From Dyella_B acidisoli (GTDB lineage Bacteria; Pseudomonadota; Gammaproteobacteria; Xanthomonadales; Rhodanobacteraceae), in the NCBI RefSeq assembly GCF_049532895.1, contig NZ_CP064031.1:4216001-4280000 (forward strand): a DNA stretch of 64,000 bases. Direction: 5' to 3'. A program made the translations under genes and the position numbers. How positions within the stretch are numbered: position 1 is the stretch's first letter; each line of letters begins with the position of its first letter. Below are positions 45,124-53,538 of the stretch, piece by piece. The notes beneath the pieces were generated by a model. That model saw only the letters and a list, made by a program, of their open reading frames with translations, did no database searches and was not told the DNA's origin.

Positions 45124-46146
45124 TTAGCGACGACGTAGCAGCACAATACGCCTATCGCTGACGTGTTCGGCCTGAATCGGCCAGCCACGCTGCAACAACA
45201 GAAGCACTGCATCTACGTCGTTGTCGCGAAATGTGCCGCTGACACGAAGATCCTGCAATGACGGATCACCGATCTCCAGTTGCGTTGTGCTGTAGCGATT
45301 GATCTCCGTCACCAGATCCGACAGCCGCCAGTCGTGCACGACCAACCTGCCTTCAGGCCAGCTTTCTGCAGTTTGCACATCGGCCGGTTCGACGGCGGAG
45401 ATATGACCCGCGAGATCAAACGCGAGACTTTCCCCGCTCTGCAGCGAAGCTTGCTGCGGTGCATTTCCCGGGGTTGCCGTGGCGATGGCCAGCTTTCCTT
45501 CGATCAGCGTTACGTTTGTCGCATCCGCGTCGATGCGCACCTGAAACCACGTGCCCACGGCAGTGACTGTTCCGTTCTGGACGTGCACGACAAATGGCCA
45601 CGCATGGTTGCCATGTACCTTGAATTGGGCTTGGCCGCGCAGCAGATCCACGCGACGCGCTTGTTCGTCATAGCGCACCACTACGGCGGAGTTCGTATCC
45701 AGAACGATCGATGATCCATCGCTTAGAGATAAGGTTTGTAACTGGCCGGCGTGCGTGGCATAGGTCGTGCCAGCCGGCTCTGTCGAGCGAGTCAGCCACC
45801 TTGGCGTCCAGACCAGCACAACCAGCAAGGCACATGCGCATGCGGCTGCCCCTGCCCAGAACCCACCTCGCTGAAACCAGGGCCTGGGCTTTGGGCGAAG
45901 CAATGCCCGATTGGCGGCTTCCACCCATTTGGGCTCCCGTAGGGCCTCCGAGCTGACGCGCCACGCCTGCTCCAGCCTGCGGTACTCAGCCAGATGCGAA
46001 GGATCGGCGGCGAGCCAACGCTCGAACGCGGCACGCTCATCATTCGTGCAGTCCGCTTCGAGCAGTAGCACAAACCAGCGCTCCGCCTCTCCAGGAGATG
46101 CAGTGCTAGCGTTATCGGTTGATGAAGTATTCGTCCCCATGTTCAT
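45124..46146 (-). CDS. fecR: FecR-family anti-sigma factor / membrane signal transducer
   Basis: A 340-residue single-span protein. The cytosolic N-terminus has the FecR pattern (AERWFVLLLEADCTNDERAAFERWLAADPSHLAEYRRLEQAW), one membrane segment (about 105-122) follows, and the periplasmic FecR domain has TYATHAGQLQTLSLSDGSSI, LDTNSAVVVRYD and VTAVGTWFQVRID. The C-terminus resembles an STN-like region (WRLSDLVTEINRYSTTQLEI). By family it relays receptor occupancy to the ECF sigma factor. Its ATG overlaps the sigma stop codon (TAATG), so the two are translationally coupled. The likely receptor partner is the STN-containing TonB protein at 37403-40510. Confidence 0.9.
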   Translation of the reverse strand: MNMGTNTSSTDNASTASPGEAERWFVLLLEADCTNDERAAFERWLAADPSHLAEYRRLEQAWRVSSEALREPKWVEAANRALLRPKPRPWFQRGGFWAGAAACACALLVVLVWTPRWLTRSTEPAGTTYATHAGQLQTLSLSDGSSIVLDTNSAVVVRYDEQARRVDLLRGQAQFKVHGNHAWPFVVHVQNGTVTAVGTWFQVRIDADATNVTLIEGKLAIATATPGNAPQQASLQSGESLAFDLAGHISAVEPADVQTAESWPEGRLVVHDWRLSDLVTEINRYSTTQLEIGDPSLQDLRVSGTFRDNDVDAVLLLLQRGWPIQAEHVSDRRIVLLRRR

Positions 46147-46727
46147 TACAACGTATCCGTCGAAGAATTGCCTACCATGCTTTTCAGCCGGGCAAGCGCG
46201 GTAGCCAGGTGCTTTTCGACCATTTTCACCGAAATGCCGCAACGTTCGGCGATCTCCACGCGGCTCAAGCCATAGACGCGTTTGAGTATGTACACACGCT
46301 GGCACTTGGGGGGTAGCGATTCAATGGCAATACTGATGCGCATCACCTCTTGATCGAATATTGCACCCTGTTCCGGTGAATGCTCGGGCGCGACGATATC
46401 TAGCTCCTCGATCGCCACATGATCAAAGCTGTGACGTATGACTGCGTTGCGGTATTGATCGTGGGCGGTGTTCAGCGCTATTCGGTAAAGCAGTTGCTTC
46501 CATGCCGAAGCAGGCTCCGTATCGCGATAGCGAAGCAGCTTGGTCAGGCTTTCCTGAGCCGCGTCTTCGGCGTCTTGTTCGGAAGCCGTACGGGAACGCA
46601 GAAACTGAACAAGATGGTGAAACTGGCTGCGAATAAAGGTATCGAAGCTATGTTTATCTGCACGCGGCTCACTTTCCGGCGCTTCCGGAGCAGGAGCGAT
46701 CGTGGCGTTATCCCGATTTCTGATCAT
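46146..46727 (-). CDS. fecI: FecI-like ECF sigma factor
   Basis: A 193-residue extracytoplasmic-function sigma factor. Region 2 reads HHLVQFLRSRTASEQDAEDAAQESLTKLLRY, and region 4 reads LPPKCQRVYILKRVYGLS then RVEIAERCGISVKMVEKHLATAL. ATG 46727 (MIRNRDN) is chosen; a TTG six codons earlier is possible. It is coupled to FecR (TAATG). Seven GTAGGC-N16/17-CGTYTNA promoters in the surrounding 19 kb are the best candidates for its targets, but no such site was found upstream of the gene itself. The short 'sigma region 4 only' protein at 32783-33031 is a close relative of its C-terminal domain. Confidence 0.9.
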   Translation of the reverse strand: MIRNRDNATIAPAPEAPESEPRADKHSFDTFIRSQFHHLVQFLRSRTASEQDAEDAAQESLTKLLRYRDTEPASAWKQLLYRIALNTAHDQYRNAVIRHSFDHVAIEELDIVAPEHSPEQGAIFDQEVMRISIAIESLPPKCQRVYILKRVYGLSRVEIAERCGISVKMVEKHLATALARLKSMVGNSSTDTL

Positions 46728-46745
46728 CGCGGCGCGTGCTTCCAA

Positions 46746-47304
46746 CCCCAGACGAAGGCGATCTTAGGCAAAACATAACAGGATGCAAGCAAACGGTGAC
46801 GGTTTTTGGACGGAATCGTCAGTACATGAGTGCGCAATCTGTTCATCCGCGCACAGACTAAAAAAAGCAAAATGTTTCGAAGTGAACATCCCAGGGAAGG
46901 CCATGAAATAGGCTCGTGCAGCTATTGATAGAAGCCACCGCGTGTCACTTCAGCACGCTACACGTCGTAGCGATGCGAAACATGGTGCGATGGTCGTTGA
47001 TGAAATAGCACTTCACTCGGATTCTTTTGCGAAGCAGCACACCACGATTTTGAGCAGTACGGCAAATGTGATTTCACACAGTCGAACCAGATGCGCCGCA
47101 TAAACATTGCGAACTATTGCTGCTTACGTGGAAGAACGTGGCTCTGAGCCGGCCAGCCTTTCGTACCCGCTTTCGTTTCATAAGCGACAGTGAGCATCCA
47201 TGAAACGCTGACCGGCCCATTCCCCCGCAACACATAGCAGACCCCTATTTTTGGGACCTCGCAAGGTTGGTTTTCCCGACAAAAGTTTCTGCATTCAGCA
47301 GCGA
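46746..47304. other. Intergenic region upstream of fecI
   Basis: No supported gene. A minus-strand frame at 47114-47404 only reads across the end of the Trp/Gly-rich gene in another frame. No shared-class promoter recognised before fecI. Confidence 0.5.
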
Positions 47305-47586
47305 CTACCACCGCCGCCAATGGCCAGGATGCCAACCACCATAGGGCCCGCGGTACCCGGGTACCCAAGCAGCGTGATACCAACCCCAGCGAGGGTGCCA
47401 CCAACCCCAGCCATATCCGGCGTTATAACGCCACACATAAGCCGGTGCCGGAGCAATACCGACAGGAGCAACATAAACAAGACTTGGCGGGGCGGCAACA
47501 TAGACCTGTGCTTCGCTTCGTCCGGAATAGATAGCAGAGGCAGCCACCAATGCAAATACAGCAGTCAACCACATTTTGTTACGCAT
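47305..47586 (-). CDS. Small secreted Trp/Gly/Tyr-rich protein
   Basis: A 93-residue exported protein. Signal peptide MWLTAVFALVAASAIYSGRSEA, then a short segment QVYVAAPPSLVYVAPVG and a C-terminal half dominated by Trp, Gly, Tyr and His (WGWWHPRWGWYHAAWVPG, ending WRRW). Such YXXP/GW-rich small proteins occur widely in proteobacteria as envelope proteins of unknown role. ATG 47586 has an AAGGAGAG site. It is divergent from the shared-class promoter at 47738-47766. Confidence 0.75.
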   Translation of the reverse strand: MRNKMWLTAVFALVAASAIYSGRSEAQVYVAAPPSLVYVAPVGIAPAPAYVWRYNAGYGWGWWHPRWGWYHAAWVPGYRGPYGGWHPGHWRRW

Positions 47587-47737
47587 GTTCCATCTCTCCT
47601 TGTAGCAGCGAATTTCGGCAACTCATTGCGAGCGCCGTGAGTGGAAACGCGTATGGATAAATGGTGATGACAATATTGCGTTGTCTATTGAGCGGAGTTG
47701 AAGTTCATTTTGACTACCGTTCATAAACGTGCCGAAG

Positions 47738-47766
47738 GTAGGCTTTTTTTGTTCTAAAACGTTTAG
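47738..47766 (+). promoter_or_regulatory. Shared ECF-type promoter, copy 7 (upstream of 48092)
   Basis: GTAGGC (47738-47743), TTTTTTTGTTCTAAAA (16), CGTTTAG (47760-47766). The leader to the gene at 48092 would be about 320 nt, with no clear gene in it. Confidence 0.65.
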
Positions 47767-48091
47767 CCCTCGCAAGCATTGAGGATGCGATCGAAAATAA
47801 GCTTGGCGTGAAATAGATACCCTCAAGAACACGCTAGGTAACATCAATTTCCATGAACTGGGCGCCGCAGATAAAAACGCTATCGAGCGCACCACCCAGG
47901 CTTCATTGCTCAATTAAGATCAACTCCCGCTGTTGCATCTAAAGGAATTAGATCACCTTCACAGGCATCACTGTGGAGAAGCGAGGATTGGCGAACCGTT
48001 GAGATCGGCGATGCAAGTGCTTTTCGAAGATGTTTTTCAAGCGAAACATGCTTTATAAAAAAGTCGCAAGGCTACCGACCAAGGAAAAATC
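47767..48091 (+). other. Long leader / possible decayed coding segment
   Basis: Two short plus-strand frames read protein-like but lack starts: LASIEDAIENKLGVK (to about 47810) and, after a frame change, EIDTLKNTLGNINFHELG through to SLLN (to about 47917). This could be a degraded small gene or chance. Otherwise nothing seen. Confidence 0.3.
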
Positions 48092-48871
48092 ATGAAAAGC
48101 CGCGTTTCTTTCACGTCTCTTCTGGCACTTGGCACCCTTGCTGGACTCATGGGGATGGCACATTGTGCTCAGATGGAACGGTTGCCTTCAGAGGCATCGT
48201 CGCCGACTTTCGTGATCGGGCCTGAGGCCGGCGATCCTCACTCCCATGCCGCGTTTCCGCACCTACCGCACGACATCATCAAGGTATCTTCACGTGTGCG
48301 CGTGACCAGTGCCGCCGACCATGGCCTCAATTTTTTCGCCATCCAGGTCAATTTTCCAAACAAGACATGGGCACACGGAGGCCCTCAGCGTGTGGGTGGA
48401 AAATATCAAATGAACTGGGGCGGCCTGGTGAGTCGCGGAGGCGGAAGTACCGATTATCGCGAGGAAAATCCCACTGCGGATCTTCAGTTGCTGCAGAACG
48501 CGGAGAATTCGGAGCGTAGCGCACCCTATGCTTGGGAGATCGGAAAAGACTATATCCTCACCATCGAGCGGGGAAACGTCGTTACCTTGCCTCCCGGGCC
48601 TTATGTATTTATCGGATCCGGTCCAGTCGTTTCCGTATCCAATGCGCGCACCATGTGGGAATGGAAGTTCACACTCAGGCCTGTAGACGGTCGCGGGCCG
48701 GTTCAAGTATCCACTTTGTATGACACTGCGGACCGGATCTCCAGCTTCTATATCTGGAACGAGTGCGGCACATGCGGCAAGGCACAAAGCGCCACATGGA
48801 CGATGCCGATCTATAACACGCTTAGTGCCTCGAACAAGGAGCTGCAGGCTCAGGTGCTAAAGCGCTTCTGA
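48092..48871 (+). CDS. Secreted protein of unknown function
   Basis: A 259-residue exported protein with signal peptide SLLALGTLAGLMGMAHCA. The mature part looks beta-rich, with NFFAIQVNFPNKTWAHGG, YQMNWGGLVSRGGG, YAWEIGKDYILTIERG, MWEWKFTLRPVDG and SSFYIWNECGTCGK. The spacing of Trp and Gly residues suggests a lectin-like or laminin-G-like sandwich, but I recognise no family. The start fits the signal peptide; the purine stretch AAGGAAAAATC provides the ribosome site. A shared ECF-type promoter lies about 330 bp upstream in the same direction, which may link it to the protease regulon. Confidence 0.7.
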   Translation: MKSRVSFTSLLALGTLAGLMGMAHCAQMERLPSEASSPTFVIGPEAGDPHSHAAFPHLPHDIIKVSSRVRVTSAADHGLNFFAIQVNFPNKTWAHGGPQRVGGKYQMNWGGLVSRGGGSTDYREENPTADLQLLQNAENSERSAPYAWEIGKDYILTIERGNVVTLPPGPYVFIGSGPVVSVSNARTMWEWKFTLRPVDGRGPVQVSTLYDTADRISSFYIWNECGTCGKAQSATWTMPIYNTLSASNKELQAQVLKRF

Positions 48872-48945
48872 TCATGCGCACGCCGTAGTGCTTGTTACGT
48901 CTCGTCAATCAAACACCAAAAAAAGTAACAAAGCGATAGATGCCT

Positions 48946-50889
48946 TCATGTCGACACTGAATTCTCACGTTGCAACGGCAACCACAGCGTAAATCGCGTA
49001 CCGCTTTCTCCCGACACCCACGCAACTCGCCCATCAATGGCTTGCGCACGACGCTGCTGATTCTGCAGACCACGTCCGCTGCTTCGCCAAAGGGCAGCTG
49101 CCACATCGAAGCCCTGGCCGTTGTCTTCGATGATGACTCGCACGCCAGCACCCTCAACAGCGGTGGCCACTCGAATAACGGTGGCACGCGTGTGACGCAA
49201 TATGTTGGCCACGCTTTCCTGGACAATGCGCAAGATGTTCAGAGCGCTCGACGGGTCCAGCCAGTTCAATGCCGGCAACTCCTTGACGTCCCATATCAAT
49301 GCAACATTGGCGCCCTCCATGCGCGGCTCCAGGCGGAAGCGCAGCGTGGCCAGCAACAGCAGGAGATCCGCTTCGACGGGCTCCATGGAGTCGATCGCCA
49401 ACTTCAGATCATCCATGCAGTCTTTGAGTAGTTGCGATACCTCGGTATCGCGCATGCGCCCCTGCTCTACCGAGCGGATGGCGCTGATCAGCGTAGAACC
49501 CAGTCCATCATGCATGTCCTGCATCAGGCGCTGGCGTTCGTCACTCAGCAACTGGCGTTGCTCGATCTCGCGCAGTCGTTGATGGCTTTCTTCCAGCTCC
49601 GCTTCACGCAAACGCAAGCGTTCCGCCAGACTGGCGTTGAGCTGCTCCACCTCATCGATGGCATTGACGTAGCGCCGGTACATCAGGGTGCCGAAGATGC
49701 CGAACGTGATGGCATTGGTGTAAGCGCCGAAATACCAGCCTTCCGGGCTGACGAAATTGTTCTGCAGCAACCAATCCGACACGCCCAGCAAGGTACATAT
49801 GCTGACACCGATCGCCACCAGCACTCCTTCATTGGAGCGGCGCCAGGCGTTGACGCCTCCCACCCATCCGACAGCTGCACCCATGAGCGCCGCAATCGGA
49901 TAAATCAGCGGAGTGACCTTGGGCGTGTTCGGCAGCACGGCCAGCACCGGCAAGGTCAGCACGCCAACCATGCCGGCAACCCCGACCAGCGCACGCGTGA
50001 ACCACGTGACCTGGCGGCCGTGCAACTGACAGAGGAAGAAGTGCACAACCACGACCAGCCACAACAGCGAATTGACGGTCAGCCAGGCGAACCAGTCGTT
50101 GGCAATCGGCACGCCCATATAGAAGTGCAGGCTGCGCAGGAACGAAGTGACAGCCAGATTGAAAAAGAGCAGATAGCCTGTTTCGTGGCGACGCCTGAGC
50201 CACACGAATAGCGCAAAAATACCGACGGTGAGGAATGCCATGCTCAAGATCGCAGGCAACTCCTGCTGCAGCCATTGGCGCAGGTGGTAGCGCACCTTCA
50301 GCGTCTCGACAGGGCCCAACCATAGCGAAGAGACGGCCACCCGCGTGCCTTGCGTGTGCTCCAGGCGGATAAGGATCTCGCTCACCGGCGCGTTGTCGGC
50401 ATGCGTGTCCAGCACAACCCACAATGGGGTGCGCGTACCGTTCCACAGCGGTCCTTGTTCCTGCGCTCGATGTACCAGACGGCCGTTGACATACACCGCG
50501 ATGGTGCCATCCGTTTTGATACGTGCGCCGTATAGCGCCAAGGGGCCGGAATAGCTGGGTAAACCAGGAACGGAGAGCCTCAGCCAGGTGGTGTGGACGA
50601 GCGTGGCGTTTGTTTTTGTGCTGGCCTGGCGCAACAAAGCGATGGGCGGGGCTAAGGGCAGCGCGGCATGCTGCCAAGTGTTCGGTAAGGATGCGCTGTC
50701 CAGCGCGGGCGGCGGCGCATTGAAACCCTGCGCATCGTGAACCTGCCAATCCGCTTGCGTTAAATGCAGGCTTGTTGTCGATGACCGCTTGCTGACGGCC
50801 CCCGAATAGAAAATGCCCACGATAACCAGCAGCAGCAGGGAAAAAACCAACACCGCGTTGGCAAGAAAGGACGTAGGACGGTATTTCAT
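48946..50889 (-). CDS. Membrane sensor histidine kinase (NarL/DesK-type, 7TM-like)
   Basis: A 647-residue kinase. One N-terminal span, a periplasmic beta-rich domain (about 35-210, jelly-roll-like with ALYGARIKTDGTIAVYVNGR), about seven membrane segments (about 215-405), a coiled coil, a HisKA_3 domain with His460 in RQRLMQDMHDGLGSTLI, and an HATPase domain with EDNGQGFD. The layout resembles 7TMR-DISM sensors. It follows its response regulator by 21 bp and the two form an operon with the regulator first. The signal is unknown. Confidence 0.88.
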   Translation of the reverse strand: MKYRPTSFLANAVLVFSLLLLVIVGIFYSGAVSKRSSTTSLHLTQADWQVHDAQGFNAPPPALDSASLPNTWQHAALPLAPPIALLRQASTKTNATLVHTTWLRLSVPGLPSYSGPLALYGARIKTDGTIAVYVNGRLVHRAQEQGPLWNGTRTPLWVVLDTHADNAPVSEILIRLEHTQGTRVAVSSLWLGPVETLKVRYHLRQWLQQELPAILSMAFLTVGIFALFVWLRRRHETGYLLFFNLAVTSFLRSLHFYMGVPIANDWFAWLTVNSLLWLVVVVHFFLCQLHGRQVTWFTRALVGVAGMVGVLTLPVLAVLPNTPKVTPLIYPIAALMGAAVGWVGGVNAWRRSNEGVLVAIGVSICTLLGVSDWLLQNNFVSPEGWYFGAYTNAITFGIFGTLMYRRYVNAIDEVEQLNASLAERLRLREAELEESHQRLREIEQRQLLSDERQRLMQDMHDGLGSTLISAIRSVEQGRMRDTEVSQLLKDCMDDLKLAIDSMEPVEADLLLLLATLRFRLEPRMEGANVALIWDVKELPALNWLDPSSALNILRIVQESVANILRHTRATVIRVATAVEGAGVRVIIEDNGQGFDVAAALWRSSGRGLQNQQRRAQAIDGRVAWVSGESGTRFTLWLPLQRENSVST

Positions 50890-50910
50890 GCAGTGCTTGG
50901 ATAGCGCTCG

Positions 50911-51606
50911 CTATTCGTTCAACAGCCCCAGGCTTCTTGCTTCATAGATAGCTTCCGCCTTGGAGGTGACTTTGAGTTTGGTATAGATGCGCCGCACGAA
51001 GCTGCGCACCGTAAAGGTCGACAGCTCCATCAGCTTGGCAATTTCATTGGCCGTAAAACCCTTGGTGATGAGTTCCAACACTTCTTTCTCGCGCGCGGAC
51101 AAAAGTTGCGGCGTTTCGTCCGGCGTGATCGGTGGACTTGCGCCCCCTACCCCGATCTGCCGAAACCGTGCAAGCACTTGTCGCGCAATGATAGGGCTGA
51201 TCGGGCTGCCGCCGCTGGCCAGGCTGCGAATTTCATCGACGATTTTTGCGGGGGAACTGTCCTTCAACAGATAACCCGATGCGCCAGCCTCGATCGAACG
51301 GATGACGTGGGTCTCGTCGCCGAAGTTAGTGGCAACCATGACGCTGCAGCTGGTCCATTGCTGCACGGCGGCTTTGATGACATCAATGCCGGAGCCATCT
51401 GGCAATCCCAGATCCACCAGCAGCACATCGGTCGGCGCACTCTGCAGCAATTTCAGCCCTTCGGCGCGCGTGCCGGCGATGCCGGCAAGCCGGATGTCCT
51501 GCGCACTCTCGATCGCCTCCGTGAGGGCTCGTCGGAAACCCAGATCGTCCTCCACGATGGCCACGTGGATCAGGGGCGGAGTCTGGCCGGTGGCCGGTAA
51601 TTCCAT
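50911..51606 (-). CDS. NarL/LuxR-type response regulator
   Basis: A 231-residue two-domain regulator. Receiver with acidic pair EDD19-21, phospho-acceptor Asp65 in LLVDLGLPDGSGID and the switch region ATNFGDE, then a LuxR helix-turn-helix (LLSAREKEVLELITKGFTANEIAKLMELSTFTVRSFVRRIYTKL). It lies immediately upstream of, and in operon with, the kinase at 48946-50889. The region before its start carries one copy of a roughly 80-bp direct repeat (51632-51710). Confidence 0.92.
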   Translation of the reverse strand: MELPATGQTPPLIHVAIVEDDLGFRRALTEAIESAQDIRLAGIAGTRAEGLKLLQSAPTDVLLVDLGLPDGSGIDVIKAAVQQWTSCSVMVATNFGDETHVIRSIEAGASGYLLKDSSPAKIVDEIRSLASGGSPISPIIARQVLARFRQIGVGGASPPITPDETPQLLSAREKEVLELITKGFTANEIAKLMELSTFTVRSFVRRIYTKLKVTSKAEAIYEARSLGLLNE

Positions 51607-51631
51607 GAGGAGTCCAGGGTTCTAAAGAACG

Positions 51632-51710
51632 TTATTTTGCAACGCGATGGGTAACGACGCGCGTAGCGTCTTTGTTCTACAGACGGCCTTGTGCGCGGTT
51701 CCCGCGATAC
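51632..51710. repeat. Direct repeat, copy 1
   Basis: Shares GTAGCGTCTTTGTTCTACAG and flanking sequence with 53313-53392. The centre contains an inverted repeat (GTAG-CGTCTTTGTT-CTAC) and could be a regulatory hairpin or operator. Confidence 0.75.
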
Positions 51711-51762
51711 CGAACGGCTGGTGCAGCCATAACTTGAGCACTCCCCTCGGCGCGCGTTGTAG

Positions 51763-51861
51763 GTTGGGTTAGCGCAGCGTAACCCAACAAACGTTTTCGA
51801 CATGGCGCAGATTCATCACGCGAACGAGCGATTTTGTTGGGTTACGCTGCGCTAACCCAAC
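51763..51861. repeat. Paired GTTGGGTTA hairpins
   Basis: GTTGGGTTA-GCGCAGCG-TAACCCAAC (51763-51788) recurs in inverted orientation at 51836-51861, with AAA/TTT extensions. It is a REP-like element, possibly a bidirectional terminator for the AraC-type gene. Confidence 0.85.
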
Positions 51862-51873
51862 GGGACTACGCGA

Positions 51874-52980
51874 CTAGGCCGACGTAGCGAGGCCCCGATC
51901 GTCCAGCCACTCCAGGCCCAGCGCGCGAAATTCTCCCGGCGCAACACCGTACGCCCGGCGGAATGCACGCGTGAAATCCGATGCACAGCTGAAACCAAGG
52001 CGACTGCCGATCTGCGCCACGGCGATCGACCGCGAACGCACCAGTTCGTCGGCAGCGGCGCGCAGGCGGCAATTGCGAATGTAGTGGTTGAGGCCGCCCT
52101 CATCCTCGAACAGGCGATACAGCGTGGCGCGCGCCAAGGGAAAGTTGCTGAGGATTTTTTCCGGCGCCAGTTCGCTGGAATGAAGATGGCGATCGATGTA
52201 GTGCTTGATTCGGCCGAGCATCGCTGTGCGTGCGGCAACGCGGACCCCATGACTGGTGCGCACGTCTTTGCTGAAAGCCGCCAGGATCAGGTCGGCAGCG
52301 ATATGCAGGGCACTTTCGGCTTGCTCGTCGCTCATGGCGGGAAGGTCATGGCCCAGCGCAAAAAGGTGTTCGCGCAACAGGTACGCCAGTGGTGAGGTAT
52401 AGGTAACCACTCTGCCGTGCAGCGATTCAGCGTTGGGAATTACCGCCTCCACCGTGGCGCGCGGCAGGAAGAACGCCAGCACCTGCGCCTGTGTAGGACG
52501 TTTCATCCGCATCGTCTGATTCATGTCCAGCGCCAGGATGCCCGGCGTGAACTGGGTCGATTTGCGGCGCGGCGCGTGTCCTGTCTCAGTCTCGGCGATG
52601 CCCTTGATCACAATATGAAAGCAGTAGTCGCGCATGGTGTCGCACGATATGCGTGCAGCCGTGCGAGCTTGCAACATCGGATCAGTGCGACTGTCCAGAT
52701 AGACCAGCTTGCGGGTGACATAGGTGTCGATCTCTCCGCGAAATCCCCTCACGACCTGTGCCCGCGTCACCGGCACATCGAGGATACGACTGAGCCGATC
52801 GCTCCACGCCAGCATTTGCAGATGCTTGGTTTCTTCCGCCGTGCTGAAGTTCTGGCGAAGCACCAACGGTATGGGCGACGCCACGCCGCGGGTCGGTGGA
52901 TAGACAAGCCGCCTGTCTTCGGAAGCCATGGCCTGCCTCACGGCTTCGCCATAAGCGCGATTTACGTTGATGGTCTGCAC
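51874..52980 (-). CDS. AraC-family transcriptional regulator
   Basis: A 368-residue regulator. The large N-terminal domain resembles the AraC-binding-like domain of XylS/FeaR-type regulators (DYCFHIVIKGIAETE, TPGILALDMNQTM). The C-terminal double helix-turn-helix reads ILSNFPLARATLYRLFEDEGG and AQIGSRLGFSCASDFTRAFRRAYG. The start is GTG 52980, preceded by AGGGA. It stands alone between a REP-like hairpin pair and an empty 560-bp region, with the roughly 80-bp direct repeat on both sides. Target and effector are not visible. Confidence 0.9.
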   Translation of the reverse strand: MQTINVNRAYGEAVRQAMASEDRRLVYPPTRGVASPIPLVLRQNFSTAEETKHLQMLAWSDRLSRILDVPVTRAQVVRGFRGEIDTYVTRKLVYLDSRTDPMLQARTAARISCDTMRDYCFHIVIKGIAETETGHAPRRKSTQFTPGILALDMNQTMRMKRPTQAQVLAFFLPRATVEAVIPNAESLHGRVVTYTSPLAYLLREHLFALGHDLPAMSDEQAESALHIAADLILAAFSKDVRTSHGVRVAARTAMLGRIKHYIDRHLHSSELAPEKILSNFPLARATLYRLFEDEGGLNHYIRNCRLRAAADELVRSRSIAVAQIGSRLGFSCASDFTRAFRRAYGVAPGEFRALGLEWLDDRGLATSA

Positions 52981-53538
52981 AAGGTATCCCTGTCTATCCA
53001 GTCCAGTGTTCTAACGTTGCAGATCCGGCCGAGGCCCAATCTGCCAGCAGACTGTCACTCTGCGAACAGGCCGCACTGACGCAAAACGGCAGCTTTTGCC
53101 ACCGTCAATATTCCGCTTAACCCTCTGTCTCAATTTCCGGGCAACGACCTCTCGAACCGACCGGTCGCCCCGTAAGCTTGCCCCCATCGCCGTCAAGCGT
53201 GACGGTCATCACAGAATACTCGACGCCATTGGGTAGAGGGGCCATGGCCAGACGCTTTTCTTTCGTCCACAGCCTGCCGCTTCCGATGACCGCACGCGAT
53301 CTCAAAGGGACGTCATTTTGCGACCCGGCGGGTAGCCGCGCCTGTAGCGTCTTTGTTCTACAGACAGCCCTGCGCGCTGTCCTCACGATACCCAGCCATG
53401 GCCGAGCGCTCCCACCTTGCGCTCCTATTTTGCAGAGGCAACTCGTGAACCGCGTCAATCGCCCGGTCCGGATTGCCACGCTGCAAGGGTGGGTAGCCGT
53501 CACCGAATAACGCTCTACTGCTATCCACAGGGGAAACC
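52981..53538. other. Intergenic region
   Basis: Contains the second copy of the direct repeat (53313-53392) and the AGGGG ribosome site of the sulfotransferase. No supported gene. Confidence 0.55.
53313..53392. repeat. Direct repeat, copy 2
   Basis: Matches 51632-51710, including CTGTAG-CGTCTTTGTT-CTACAG. Same orientation, about 1.68 kb from copy 1, with the AraC-type gene between them. Confidence 0.75.

Noticed and set aside
47767..47917. Possible glutamyl-tRNA reductase (hemA) C-terminal remnant
   Set aside because: The resemblance rests on a few residues around ERTTQASLLN and needs a frameshift; not enough to name.
53117..53510. Overlapping frames on both strands before the sulfotransferase
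   Set aside because: Composition typical of non-coding high-GC DNA; the region contains the direct-repeat copy.
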